64,000 nt of DNA from Formicarius rufipectus (Eukaryota > Chordata > Aves > Passeriformes > Formicariidae): assembly GCA_013399695.1 (NCBI GenBank), contig VXAU01003549.1, positions 814,344 to 878,343 on the forward strand, read 5' to 3'. Positions 12,501 through 25,472 of this stretch are shown here, one piece after another. The notes below the pieces were generated by a model, which was given only the letters and a program-made list of their open reading frames with translations, ran no database searches and was not told the DNA's origin. Positions within the stretch are counted from its first letter, which is position 1; the number at the start of each line of letters is the position of its first letter. The position numbers were made by a program, and so were the translations under genes.

Positions 12501-15500
12501 GCACTGTGAGCAGTGTCCACTAACACACATCTCTACACATACAGATCACTCCAAGTTAAGAAACAAGATACATGCAGAATTTAATTGCTTCATAGATTGA
12601 TTCATACACATGTACAGATAGTCTAGATAGCACAGAAGTAGTTTGAGAGAAACAGTATGTGTTAGTGTGCAATTATTTTGAAACAACAAAACTAAATGTG
12701 CTCTCAATCAACAAATACTTGGCATGAAGAGTGGCTGTAGAAAGCCCCACAGATAGTTAACTTATTATTTGATAAAGGTGAAATTATAAGTAATTGTATT
12801 CATTGAAATTTCAACAAGAACCAAGTGAAACTATTTTTTGCTTTTTGCTAACCATAACAGTCAGGTCACACATAAAACTAAAAAGGGTTTGTATATGTAT
12901 GCATGTGTGCATGCAATCACTTGAAATGTTATTGTGATGAGGAGAAATTATCTATTACTACAGAAAATAATTCTCATTACCTTGTCAAAGCCTTTCAACT
13001 GGATGTTTCTACCTTGTAACTTCATAAATGACTATGTGGAAGAAGAAATACCATTCACCTCTAAAATCCCATAACATCAGTATGCCACACAAATTTTAGT
13101 AATACTAAAGTGATCTGTCCTTTTCCCTTTTAAGTCACAATACAAAAAAAGACTTGCCAGATAAGTATTACAGGGATTTGCATTCACAATCCATTTTTTC
13201 CATTTGTTTTTGTTTAACACATGTCAATGTCTTTAAAATGAAGAGAAACCACTGCTAAGAAAGAGCTGGTCCATGGGACTGGAAAGGTGATCTGAAGGTT
13301 TGCCCTGCTGGGTCACTTGCTGTGTATCCAGCTTACGTCTCCAGTTGACAGTAAATTAAAATTACTGCCATTTGACAGGTGTGAAGCAGCCTATGTAAAA
13401 TGAGTTGGTGTGTCAAGTGCTACTGCTGGTAGGCAGGTGCCAGTGCTCCCCTCAGCAGGCACAGAAGAGAGCTCAGGAATGGCCCAGACACAAGGCACAA
13501 TCTGCACTTTCTCTCCTACAGGTGGTCCTTCCACTTCACTGTCCAAGCACATGGACAAGATTGCAGAGGAAAGTGTAGAACTTCATTCCATGTGTGGTAC
13601 TACTAAATAAGCACTTCCACTTTTCCCTGACAGCAGCTGGCTATGTGCTATAAGTTAAGAACTTAGCATCTGAACTGAAAAAAAATAATCTTTGGGGCAT
13701 TATTTAAATAGTACACATTCTTCTGATATTCAAAACATTAAAATACATATAAAAACCTACATCAGAGATTAATTGTGGGAGACCATCATGCCTGGTTTCT
13801 TTCAGGACTGGAGTGGCAAACAGCTCCTCACTGTAAGAAGCCAAGAGACAGCTTTTTACATGCTCTCTGTGGGAAGCTGGATGCCTTCAAAGGAGTCAGA
13901 AGGGAAAAACACAGGAGGCATTCTGGCTCTGCTTTGGCCAGCAGCGCCAAGAGGACTTGTTTGTAAGAAAAGAAATCCCAAAGTGATCAGATGAAAAATG
14001 GCACAAAAATGCAACTGAGAAAAGATCAGTTAAAAAGGGAAAAATGTTGACTTCTTCAAACTCAAAGAAATCTACAGCTGATGTTATAACATCCTTGTAG
14101 AAATAAGTGATGTATCCTCACTTGGAATTATTTGGCTTGTCCCCATTTATTTTTGTTAGAAATGTAGAAAGCAGTTACCTTAACATAAGACCCAGGGAAC
14201 ATATAATCACCACAAAATAAGAAATTGTTTGCAAACTCAGTGCTGACATTAAGAAAAAGACTGAGAAAAAACCAGAGAAGTAAATATGGGTAATCATACC
14301 ACTTTCAGGTGCATAAGAAAATAAAGATTAAAGTAGGGAATCAAACTGATACTTCAGAAAGATGTAGAGATAACCGAGAAAACAATATTTCACCATGGGC
14401 AGGTCATGAGTAGTTATTGAGAAAGAGTATGGAAAGGTCAGAAAATATTGGCATAGAAACTATTTTCATTAAATGGTCAAAGTAGGGGAAAAAAAATCTG
14501 CTTTATGCCAAACTGATGTTTCTTTCTTGACTGAAATAAAGTGCTTTGTTTCAAGATCGTTCTTATATTTGTGGGTTTTTCACTTTTCTTTAGTTTGATT
14601 TAGTTTGTAATAAATAATGGAAACAACTCTATCAAGAATAAATTAAGTAATACACAAAGTCCAACCAGTTGTAGCAATCAGAACTTAAGGAGTTTCTCTC
14701 AGCTGTGTCTGAAACATCTCTGCCTTGCTTAAAATAATTATTTGACTATTTACAACAGAAGTCTGTTGTGATTAAGGAGTTGTATGTTTGTATACATGTC
14801 ATATCTAGTAACTGTCAAGTACAGGGCACCAGATTACAGAGCTTCATTTGTCCTGTCCACTGTGCTTTTTCCAAAATAACAATCTTTCTAGAATTTCTGA
14901 AATATATCTAATTCTTTTCCATCTAGTGTTTTCTTCCTGAATTTTTATGCTTTCATTCTTTCTCAGCATGTAAGGTTAATTGTTGTTTTAAGAGTTACAG
15001 TAATTTTACTCTCCAAGGCAACACCTTTCTTAAACTCTAGTCTTTACTGCTCCACTACTCAGACAGTTGCCACTGAGCACTACAAGAAGAATTAGGTAAT
15101 CGTATCTAATTGTGTTCTTTCCAACAATTGTTTAAACAAGGAAAGCCTTTCAGTTGTTGCGGAAAGTATTAACAGCAGACCTTTGCTGACCTTCTAGAGC
15201 CTTTGGGGAAAACTTGACCTTACACAGAAGCTTACTCAAACAAGCTATAATTAAGTTGAGAGTGGAGTGACACCACTTAGAAGAGAAAACTAAGTATGGC
15301 CATTTAATCCAAAAATTGCTTAAGGACTCCTGGGAGCACAAAAGTTTATCTCTACTAAAATAATTATGTTTTCCCATTAGATGAAAAGAGGGTACAAATG
15401 GAATATGCATGTTCTTTTCAACATCACTACCCTTTCCTGCTCTACCAAAACTGGAAGGGGCAATGGAAAGACTTTCAAACTAATGTTTTGCATTCAATTA

Positions 15501-18500
15501 GGTAGAAGCATCAGCTTTGCCTTTAAATAACCTGCCAATCATTCAGAAAATAAAGAACAAATTCTGACTGCTGCTGCATATCCAAAAGTCCCAAGGACTG
15601 ACTGAAGTATAGAGGCTTTGGCCTTTTGATGTTCAGGACAGCAAGCAGTGCTTTATCTCTGCCTTACTGTATTAGTCTTCTCTATTCCTTCCATCGTTCA
15701 TGACTTCCATCTTTATTTTTCCTTTCACATCAATTATTTGTTGTTACATTTCATCTGAGTTAATATATTCCATAAAATTGCAGAATATGCATCACAAATA
15801 CAAACAGTATCAATGTTACAGCAGTTCTGTCTAAAATATTAAGCATTTATGTTTACATGAAGGTTTAGAAAATGTCTCATACTCATCTCCTTTTACAAAA
15901 CTCCTACTTTAATATTCTCAAAACTCAAACATAAAATTGTTCCCAGAATACATATTGTAATCTGTTTACCTACTCTAGCTCTGAAACATTAAATGAGGTA
16001 TTTCTTGGAAAAGAGCTGGTATCAAATTCAGACAGCCAAAATCATCCCTGTCAGTTACAGATTCAATGGTACCAACTTCTCAGATGGTTTCACTGGACCA
16101 GACAAAAATCTCACCACTCAGGGCAGCAGGAACCAGCCATGTTACCCAGTTGTCCTGATCTTTTTCTTTTTGCATTCTTCTCAAAGCTTTCTGCTTTACC
16201 AGTCATGCCAGCTCTCGTGCCCCTTTCATCTCCTTCCCAAAGGCCTCCTTCTGTGAATCCTCATGCATGAAAATGATTTTAAATCTATTTGCCTTCAACA
16301 TATTTAATTTTTTTCTAGAAAAAAAAATCACTTCAATATTGTCCATAACATTCTAGAATACAGTCTTAAAATCTTTCATTCCTTATCTCTAAATACGTAT
16401 CCAAAACTAGAAGTCCAGTAATTGTAGCTAAATAAAGTCTAATGACTATCTAAACAGTGGTAGATAAACTCCTGTAATTAATGCCCATATACATTATTTA
16501 ACTTGTATCTTTTTTCAATTATATACATATGCCCTCAAATATCACTGTCATTTATTAACATTCAGACTGAATACAAAATCTATTTTCCCTGTTTACTCAG
16601 TGAAGTACTTTCATGTACTAAACACATAGTAATTAACAACAAAAACCCATTTACTGAATATCTACACGTCAATACTCAAAGGCATTTCTTCTTGTTATAC
16701 CTGTTTTTGTATTTTCCAGCTACCTCTAAACACAAGAACTTTGTAGGAAAGTTACAGAAAAGTTAGAGGGACACCAAAAGCACCAAGGTGATTTTTGAGA
16801 AGTTTTAAATTTCATAGGAGTGCCCCTGCTGTACCACCTCTAAGATATCATTTTGAATGGTATTCATCCACATCATTTAGGTGCCTGAAATCATAGGAAA
16901 ACTAATTCCCTAATTCAAACCCTATTTTTCCTCCATAGTCTCTGGAAAAACATAGGGTATTTTGCACAGCAATGAAGAACAAGATGTTCTTATTTTCTTT
17001 CTACAAGAATTTGTCTCCCTCAAAAGCCTCTTAAAAAAAAAAAAATTCGAAAACCACATCAACTAAATTATCAAAATAAGATTTTTTGAATTCCACTTTA
17101 AGACTGTTTGCAAGAATGCAGTATTTTAGAAGGTGAAAAAAGATAGATTGATTTGGAGGGGAGGAAATTGATTTCATTTTATACAAGTTGGTTCCATTAG
17201 AAGGTTTTTGCAATCACTTTCAACCAAAACAGATTGAAAGAAAAATAATTTTAAATTATTTTTACTTTCTAAAAGATATGATAGAGTATGAAATGCTTTC
17301 AAATTGTTGCAAACCAAATAGCAAGAGAATGGATTTCTCCATCCAGAACAATCTATTCTCTCTCATGCAAGAAAAATTCTATAGTAACCCGGGAAATCAA
17401 TAAAAAGTCCTTTTATAGTGGACCTGCTTGTGGGTGATTCTTTAATGTTATCTTTTTGATACACAGTAGGAGCAGAGGGTTAGAGGTAACCCCTCCCCAT
17501 AATTATTCTGCTAGTGAAGTGGATGAAAGAATTTTCATTGGAATGAAAATTATTTGATTCAGTAGAAAAGACATCCAGAACAAAGCTCCCCCAAATATTT
17601 CTGTTGTTGAAAAATTCTAATTCTCAGCACTAGAACAAACACAAGTTCTCACTAGATTCAGGCAAAAAGTCAGTAAAGAAGATAAGAAAGCAAGATAACA
17701 AGTAATACATGTCCTTTTCAACAAACATAGGCTGCTAAACAGGGCTCATGTGACGTGCAGCAAAGGACTTAACGCAGAAGGGAACTGAATCCAGCTTTTC
17801 TGTACTTCAGGAGTGTCAAGACCTGCATAGCCGGTCTGTGACACTTATCCAACTCTTGTCTCTATTTTCTCCCACATTAGGTTAATTTCTGTTCATGGAA
17901 GCAGGAGAATGGCTCAGTAGCAGAACAAAAGAATTCAGGTTCCTCCACTGAATATTGGATTATTTGGGATGTAAACTAGATTGGGCATTATCCTAGTGGT
18001 TCGTCATTCTGGCCTCAGACATTCAAGTTAAAAAGGATGTGTTATCCCACATCCTGACTTAAATTCTGGAGACATAAGTCTGTCTTAGGTCTTTCACAAC
18101 ATGATTTCTAGAGGATATTTATACCCCTTCAGTACAAAAATTTTGTGAAATCTCAAAATTATTTGTGATACCCACAAGTTTATTCCATTTGACATTTCAT
18201 TTGCAATTCGAGTTTTATCTACAGTGTAATGAAACCTCTGGAATTTTCTATAAAGACACTGAGCTATACAATCAACTCACAAGTGTACTTTCACTGTGCT
18301 CTCAAAATCTCACAGAATTAACTGGATTTGTACTTTGATGTGGAGATGAGAAGAAAGCTTTTAAGAGATCTAACCTTTACTAAGTTCAGATGAAATCTAC
18401 TTTCTGTACTAAAATAAGATGCCATTGCTTAAAGAAAGCCAAATTCATTTCCTGATAAATACATTTTAAAATCTTAAATTTACTTTTACCCAAAACAATG

Positions 18501-19390
18501 CAAAAATCATTTTAATCTTTCATTATACAAAAGGAAAGAGTGTTTGGCACATCACAGAAAAATACCATAAACATATTCTCTGTCTTATTCCTTTGATTAT
18601 TTTATTCCCTACAAAGCACCCAAATACTTAGTCCTCACTTTAGTCATTTCTTTAATAATTTAAACAAGCATTTATAAAAAATAAAACAACTAAACAAACC
18701 ATAAACCAGAAATAAGTCTGTCTGGCAAATGTGAACTGGGAGAAAAAAACCCAACTTGTTTATAAAACACAAATTATTATGGAGATATTTTGTTTCTTGT
18801 TTGTTTCATAAAAAGCCTGATGGATGAAAATTTTATGTGCTGCCTTTGTGTAGAGAAAGAGAATTAAAGCTGACAATAAACATCTCTCTCCATATTTCCA
18901 CCACAGTCAAATTAAAACAGTTTTGAAGCAGTGCGTGAGTTGTGCCATGGCTGCCCTTTGCTGTTTTGCATCACGTCAGAGATCTTGAGAAAACAAAGTA
19001 ACCTTTGGTCCAATAACAATTATACCCAAATAGATAGAATAATAACTAAGACTTCTGCTATGCATTTTCCCTTCACAGTGCCCAACTCTCATGTGCTACA
19101 CAGAGGAGACTTAGCTCCAAGGCAAGAGAACAAGGATACATGGAGATGTTGCCCTCCACAGGAATTTTCCTCATTTGTGGAAATTTCCTACTAGGTTTTT
19201 GTGAACATTTTATCTCACCAAACAGTTCACTGGCGGTGGGGTTGCACAGAGCAGCTCCTCAGCAAAGGGCAGCTATGAGCCGAGTAACGAAGCCCACCTT
19301 TCCTGTTCAGATGGCCTACAGTGACTGCAAGATGTGTTCACCATTTTTGACCCCCAACCTACAGAGGTGCCAACCAAAAGAAAAATTTGC
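6549..19390. other. Gene-free AT-rich DNA
   Basis: Nothing in this 12.8-kb stretch can be supported as a gene. Frames of 60-103 codons are scattered on both strands without splice context. Homopolymers include T10 at 8049-8058 and A13 at 17033-17045. A single undetermined base sits at 9635 in an A-rich context. Slightly more GC-rich islands (about 7040-7300 and 13400-13600) show no coding signal I can defend. Old, diverged repeats may be present but are not recognisable by eye. Confidence 0.55.
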
Positions 19391-19943
19391 TGTATACACT
19401 GGGTTTGACTGGGCTAAAGTTAATTTTCTTCAGAGTAGCTTGTACAGGGCTGCGTTGTGGATTTGTGCTGGAAATGGCATTGGAAATTTAGTATTGTTTT
19501 AATTTTTGCTGAGATGTGCTTACAGAGAACCAGGGCCTTTTCTGCTCCTCATCCCACCAGTGAGGGGAATGGAGGTGCAAAAGAAGCTGGGAGGGAACAC
19601 AGCCAGGACAGGTGACCCTAACTGACTTCAAGGATATTCCATTCTGTATGATGCCATGCTCAGCATATGATGCTGAAGGAAGAGGGGGACATCCAGAGTA
19701 ATGGTGTTTGCCTTCCCAAGTCACCATCAAGTGTGATGGAGCTCAGCTGTGCTGGGGATGGCTGAGCACCTCTCTGCCCATGGTAAGCAGTGAATGAACC
19801 CCTTGTTTGGCTTTGCTTGCATGCTTTGCTATTGCTTTACCTACTGAACTGTTTTAATCTCACTTTTACTCTTCTGATTCTCCCCCACCATCCCACAAAG
19901 GCAGGGAGGGGAGTGAGTGGCTGTGTGGGATGAGCTTGAGACA
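19391..19943 (+). mobile_element. Decayed solo LTR of an avian-type endogenous retrovirus
   Basis: The segment begins tgtatacactgggtttgac and runs through blocks that I recognise as an LTR family common in bird genomes: a start like 'gggtttgactgggctaaagt', a middle 'agaagctgggagggaacac' followed by 'aggacaggtgaccc', a 'tgccatgctcagcatatgat' block where intact copies carry a TATA-like signal (here decayed), 'tcttcccaagtcacc'-like and 'tgaatgaaccccttg'-like blocks, and a closing 'ggaggggagtgagtggctgt'. It opens with TG and can be closed with CA (ends approximate). No second LTR, primer-binding site or gag/pol/env frames adjoin it, so it is a solo LTR left by recombination. No clear target-site duplication was found, consistent with age. 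The family name and class (ERVL or ERVK type) come from memory and were not checked. Confidence 0.75.
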
Positions 19944-22870
19944 TGATGCTATAGAAACTTGGAAATTTGGGCAGTTTGCTTTAGATCTGTGAAGACCAGC
20001 AACATGAATCAAAAATTGCTAACTTGTAGCAACAAACAGCATCTTTTCAGATCACCAATCCACAGATGTAAAACAGTTACAGTCAAAAAAAGCAAAATAG
20101 TCTTACTTGCAGCTGTCATTATATTGTGTTCTCAGTATTTCCTTCCCCAGAATTTCAGACTGCTTATGCCCAAATTATTTGGAAAAAAATCCACAAAAAC
20201 ACTAATCAACCAACCAACAAACCCACAAAAAACACCACAATGCTTCTGATAAGAAGTAGTTTGAAAAGTTTGTTAGGAAAAAGGGACAGTCTGTCATTTG
20301 TATTAAGATTCCTATGTTTGCATTTATTACTATTCTGTTTTATACTGAAGTGGAAGAGCAGAAAGATAAAGCTCATTCTATACATGATATATTGGATCTG
20401 ATTGGTGGCCAGCTTCCTACTGAGTCACTGAACAGATTTTTCCATATTTCAAATAAAATTTTGTTAAAAACAGAAGTTAATTGAATCAATTAATTTCATA
20501 AAACTCTGTATTTTTCTCTTATATTGTAAAGGACATATTTACAAGGCATGAAATCAGGTCTTGTTAAAATTAGGCAATGCATAATAAAAATCATTGTACA
20601 ATCCTACCACTCGAAGTTAAATTAAACATGTTCCTAAAATCTTGTTATTTTGTGCAAAACATTGTGACCTTCCATTTAACGGTGGTGCCATAACAGTTGT
20701 TCTGTGTTGTGTAAGAAATATTACTACATGTCTCCATGTAACTCAGCTCACGCCAGCCTAAATATTTGATACAATATTTTACAGTTTGGGGTTTAACATT
20801 AGTTTTAAATTCCCTAAACTAATAGCTGAATCTTTAAGACTCACAAAACAAAACAGTTGCCCAAGTGGAAAACGTCTTAAGAGCTCTCTGAAGTTGGGAA
20901 TAAAGCTTTATTAAAAGCAACTGTTCTGACACGATGGATGTACTTACTGTAACACCTATGGGCTTACACTATTACTGCTCCCTTGAACAATTCCCTAAGT
21001 GGAAATATACAATGTAGGACACTGAGGTCTCTCAAAATATACTTTCTTAAAAGTTGTTCAGTGACTGCCAGTTCTAGCTAAGTGTTTAGTGGAAAACATC
21101 TCTGTCTTTTAAATGCAATTGCATTGGTTTTGTTAAAGATTTTGTTAGAGACAAAGACTAGTGTCTAGAAAATTCTATTACTGGCTTCCGTGAACCAAAC
21201 CAAGAGGTTTGGTGGGGAATGGTTGGGAGGGCTGATCAACTTCCAAATAAATTTCACTTGAGTCTCTTTGGTTAATAGTTTTTCTCCATTAACATATTAG
21301 AAAAAATTGCCTGAATAAAGTTTTGATTAAGGATATATCAAAGAAAAATACATTTAGGCAGAGAATTTTCTCAAAGTAAGATAAAATTTCATTCATATAC
21401 ATGTTTACCTGTAAGAGGAACTAATCCACAAGAAAAATAAATTCTACACTCAGGAAAAAGACAAGTCATCGAATGGCTTCAACAATATTGCATGCTGAAT
21501 CCAAGAGCAAATTAACTCTTTGTTGTGAATAGTCTGCCCAGTTACAGTCAAAGGAATCCATTGCTACTTTATGCAAGCCAAAATCATCTTTGTGAATATT
21601 ATGAATCCACGTCCACTGACAGCATGAAGTTTTCCTAGTAACTTCAGTCAGCTTTGACTCAGGTTCTAAACAAGAATTGCCATGGTGGAATATATTTTTC
21701 AAAGTTGCATGACACCCTTCTGTGACATTACCTCTAATGTTTCAGCCTTTAGCAGGGAAGAGGTAAAACAACTGTATCTGAAAAAACCTAAGGGGATACA
21801 CGAGAAAAAGACAAATACATATATATGAATTCATTCTAAAACACTGCTCCTTGCTGCTCTCTTTTTTAACAACTAAAAAAAAAAAAAAAAAGGAAAAAAA
21901 AGAAGGGGTATTTTCAGAAGTGTTTGTAAAACATGAAGATGCAAGTGCTTTCTTGCATAGTATAAATGCCTGACAGTTCTCCCCTGCAGAACATGCTCCT
22001 TCCTACACCCAGTTTATCTTGCATGGTATTGAACAAAGTAGTTTCCTTTAGTTGTAACCTGCAAGAGAAAATAATCACTCTTGTACTTTGCAGAGTTACT
22101 CAGGTCTTTTACATTTCTATCTCTAGTTACTTTAAAAATGGAAACACTGGAGGTCTACTATTTCCTGATTTAATCCTGACATATTTAATATTGTGGCAGC
22201 ATGATATTGTTTTGTTTGCTCTATGTAGAAATGGAAATTCAAGTCCACTCTAAAAGAAGCAGGAGAGGGAAAATACTTCACATGAGCAAGTCATAAAAAA
22301 GTGTTTGTCAAGCTTAAAATAAAACTCTTTCCGTGACCACGTTTTTTTCTTATTTCAACATACTATGACCCAACTAAAGAACAAACAGCAAGACCCAGAA
22401 AATCAGTTTTAGACGTGAGTTTTTTATTTTCCTTCCCTTGCAATGTAAATGTACCTTAATTTGAAAGAAAATAACCTCCCAGTGCCTCTCAGCCTTTAAA
22501 GAAAAAAATTCATTCCGCAAAGCTTGTTAAACATAATCTACACCACAGGTGAGGCTTGCCAGGCTATCTGATAAGCATTAAAACACAATAGGCTTGCCTC
22601 CTGCTAAAACAGAGGGGTAACCACTCCTCTCCTTTGCACTACACAATTAAGAGCCTGCAGTCACCTGCATCTCACAGGAGCAGCTACTAATTATTTGTTG
22701 TTAATAACCACCTCTTGGGAACCCAAGATCAAAGACTGGACTAAGCACTGTTCTCACATATGACAGACTGAAGGGTTGCTCCAGCTCTTGCACCTCAGAG
22801 CAGCTGTGGGACAAGGAATGTTAACTTTGGGACAGCAGTATGAAGGCTGCAGAGTCACAAGAGTTTGCCA
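19944..22870. other. Gene-free AT-rich DNA
   Basis: No supported gene. It includes an A/C-rich tract with (ccaa)-like units at about 20178-20238, and a 17-A run at 21875-21891 followed by an 8-A run. Open frames of 78-96 codons (for example about 21966-22253, plus strand) lack splice sites or recognisable motifs. Confidence 0.55.
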
Positions 22871-22874
22871 TTGT

Positions 22875-23790
22875 CTACTTCTGCCTTTCCCCCTTTTGGC
22901 CAGCCCTCGTTAGGAGTGCCATGGATGATGAGGGATCCTGAGCTGACTGAAATGCACCATGTAGTTGCATTTTAGCTGCTTTTGAGAGAGTGTCAATTTC
23001 TGCTTTACTATCACAGGTGTACTTGTAGAACCTTTTTCCTATTTCCGAAACATCTCCAAAGGCCATCCACCACATTGTCGTGGAAGCTACCCCTTTGTGT
23101 TAGTCTGTGCTGTTGTAGTTCACTTGATCCATAATTTGTGTTGAAAGCAGCTCAGGATGGTGAGGACAGGGTACCTGGCTGTGTCAGAGCTATACTGCCT
23201 TCCCCACTCCCTTTCTCACCAGGAAGGTGAGCATGCCCAAGGAGAAAGTATTTGATACTCCCAGCAGTAATTCTGAGACCATTTAAGGGCTGGGAAGAAG
23301 GACCTCCCTCATGCAGGACAGACTGTGGAAGTATGCTTGTCTTAAATGAACAAGTTTGATTCTCAGTAATGTTAACACATATGCAGCCTGGTTAAACCAC
23401 ACTCTTAAATCTTGTCTTTCCTCACCATCTGTGACAAGGTTTTTCCCTTTGAAACTATTAAGCTGACCTTTCGTGCTTACATGCATTTCCTCTGTTGAAT
23501 TTTCAGACTCATCATCCTTCCATGTCACTGCTTTCCTGAGGAGGACTGTGGTATATAATAACCAAGCTCTAAAGAATAGCCTTCTGATCTGTTTGACAGC
23601 TTGTCTTCCTTGATTATACAAGGAGACAGTAACTTGTAATTTTTCTCCTCCTTAGAACTTAGAGTTGAAGGTACTGAGCTATGTTGCTTCACAATTTCTA
23701 AAGGAGTCCTCACTTGAAGACTAGAATAACTGAAAAGTTTGGAAACATCTGGTACTAATCTAATTCCTACTTCAATCTAAAAATGCTGAT
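22875..23790 (-). pseudogene. Possible ancient retrocopy or coding fossil, unidentified
   Basis: On the minus strand, three frames take over from one another with protein-like translations. Frame one is open from upstream of 23758 to a TGA at 23525 and contains LSPCIIKEDKLSNRSEG. Frame two covers about 23621-23283, with ESENSTEEMHVSTKGQ. Frame three, from about 23375 to 23150, contains NITENQTCSFKTS. A further open stretch lies at 23075-22875. The polar, S/E/K-rich composition and the hand-over between frames could reflect frameshifts in a decayed processed gene. However, no domain is recognisable, no poly(A) tail or target-site duplication was found, and chance overlap of open frames is a real alternative. 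Confidence 0.18.
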
Positions 23791-24917
23791 TAAACACTGC
23801 AGCAACAGGTGGTGCTAACACTAGTAAGTCAGTTTTAATAAGAGAGGTCAACACCTTCAGCTCCTTGTTTTTCTTTCCATAAATACTAATAAATTCCTCT
23901 CAACAGGTGTGTGTCTAGGAAGTATAATTACACTGTTCACAAACAAAGGTCTAGTAGTTCCATGTTAAAGATCTCTTAAAAGAAAAGGGAAAAGCTTCCA
24001 ATGTTTGAAATGTCATCCCTAACTTCATTATTCTCTTTTCATGTCATGATTATTTATGGGTATCAGACTAAAACACTACACACTGCTCAGTACTTCTTTG
24101 GGAAGAAAAGCATTTTCTGGATTTACTACAGATTCTTGTTCATCATGTTCTAAGCTGGTCTTTAACAGCATGAAAATTCAAGTCCTTCTTGCATACAATG
24201 TATACCTATCTTTTTTTTTTTTTTTCCCCCCTACAAGAAGGCTCTATTTAATTGCTGGTGGCTCTCATAAGTACACCAATCTTCACTCTGGTTAAATGGG
24301 TACTCAAGGAGGGGGAACATATAAAGTCTAGGACAAGGGAAAGAAATAACACAAGTGGAGCATGACTCCACAGTATGTTAGGGCTCCCTCTTCACAGCAG
24401 ACAACCTGTATTTTGCTTTCAGAGTGTTGAAGTACTTGATATGCTGCATGTTTAATTTTTCATATTCTTTGTTTGGCATTCTTAATGTTCTTTGAAACAC
24501 TGCAATGCTGTGAGAAACTTTTCTTGGCACAGGGACTGAAAATCACATTTAGGAGTTCAGTGCTGGTTTGAGCACAACTCAAGTGAAAGAAAAAAGGTGT
24601 TCTAAAGAAAGGAAGATCTTCAGGCCAAGAGGTGTGTTGTTTCACGAAATTGCTCCTATGTCTTTTATTGTCTATGAGAACTTTTTTTATTTTTGCCCAC
24701 TACATGGGCTATTTTTACAGAAATCCCAAGGAGTTATTTATTGTGGAAATAAGAGATAATAAAGCAAAGAATATCAAGGGAGTGTTCAATACAACAAACA
24801 AAAAATGAAACCAGTACTGTCTGAATCAATAAAGAAAACCTTATTTCTCCACCGTGCTGTGTAGGGGTTGGAAGGTCCAGTACAGAAGCAAATAAGCTAA
24901 CAGTTATTATTCTGCAG
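23791..24917. other. Gene-free DNA with a T15C6 tract
   Basis: No gene is supported. A run of 15 T followed by 6 C lies at 24211-24231. The last 90 bases before 24918 remain open in the frame of the next candidate exon and contain the intron-like acceptor signals described there. Confidence 0.55.
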
Positions 24918-25220
24918 GGACAGAGTCTGAATAAACCCTTATTCCAGTTGTTTGGCAATACTGAGCTGATTACAGCTGAGAGGGGGTTCTGCAAACAAAA
25001 TAGGGTACATTTACAGCAAATCATGAGACTTCACAGGAAATTTGGTCTCCGTGGAGGGTCTGTTGGAAGAGAACAGGGCAGCCTGAGCCAGTCCCAGCCC
25101 CAGGGAGAGGGGGAACCCGTGAGTTCTACTGCAACAGGGATGCCCCAGGAATGGGCAGTCTCTTGCAGGGAGAGCATAAGAGTGTTTTCCACATATTGCC
25201 ATGACACACTTCCAGCAAGG
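24918..25220 (+). CDS. Candidate internal exon, unknown protein
   Basis: This 303-bp segment is preceded by a branch-point-like gctaac (24895-24900) and a tctgcag acceptor ending at 24917. It is followed at once by gtaagtaaag, a near-perfect donor (AAGG|GTAAGT) at 25221. One frame is open throughout as exactly 101 codons, so both boundaries are phase 0. The same frame stays open from about 24825 to the stop at 25470-25472, roughly 216 codons and the longest in the window. The translation contains QLFGNTELITAERGFCKQNR and a Q/S/G-rich middle (SLSQSQPQGEGEPVSS). I recognise no domain. The segment is more GC-rich than its surroundings, which lowers stop-codon frequency, so a chance frame or a non-coding-RNA exon is possible. 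No partner exon could be identified nearby. Confidence 0.25.
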
Positions 25221-25472
25221 GTAAGTAAAGAAGGAAGCTTTTTCTTGGCATTACAACCCATCAACAGAAGGAAAAATAGGTTTGCTCTCCTACCTCCCAC
25301 AGAGGCTGCATTTGTCCCACAGTGCCAAGCAGCACAGCAGACTCTGCATGCTTTGGCCCATGATCCCTACCTGCCTTCACCTGCATTTTGTCAAGTCCTC
25401 GCTGAAAATCTGACTGAAAAAGTACTCACTGAATTCAGTCAGCCTACACAGCTACCCACAGCCCCAGCATGA

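Noticed and set aside
19488..19730. 80-codon open frame on the minus strand
   Set aside because: It lies wholly inside the solo LTR on its antisense strand, so it is a by-product of the LTR sequence and not a gene.
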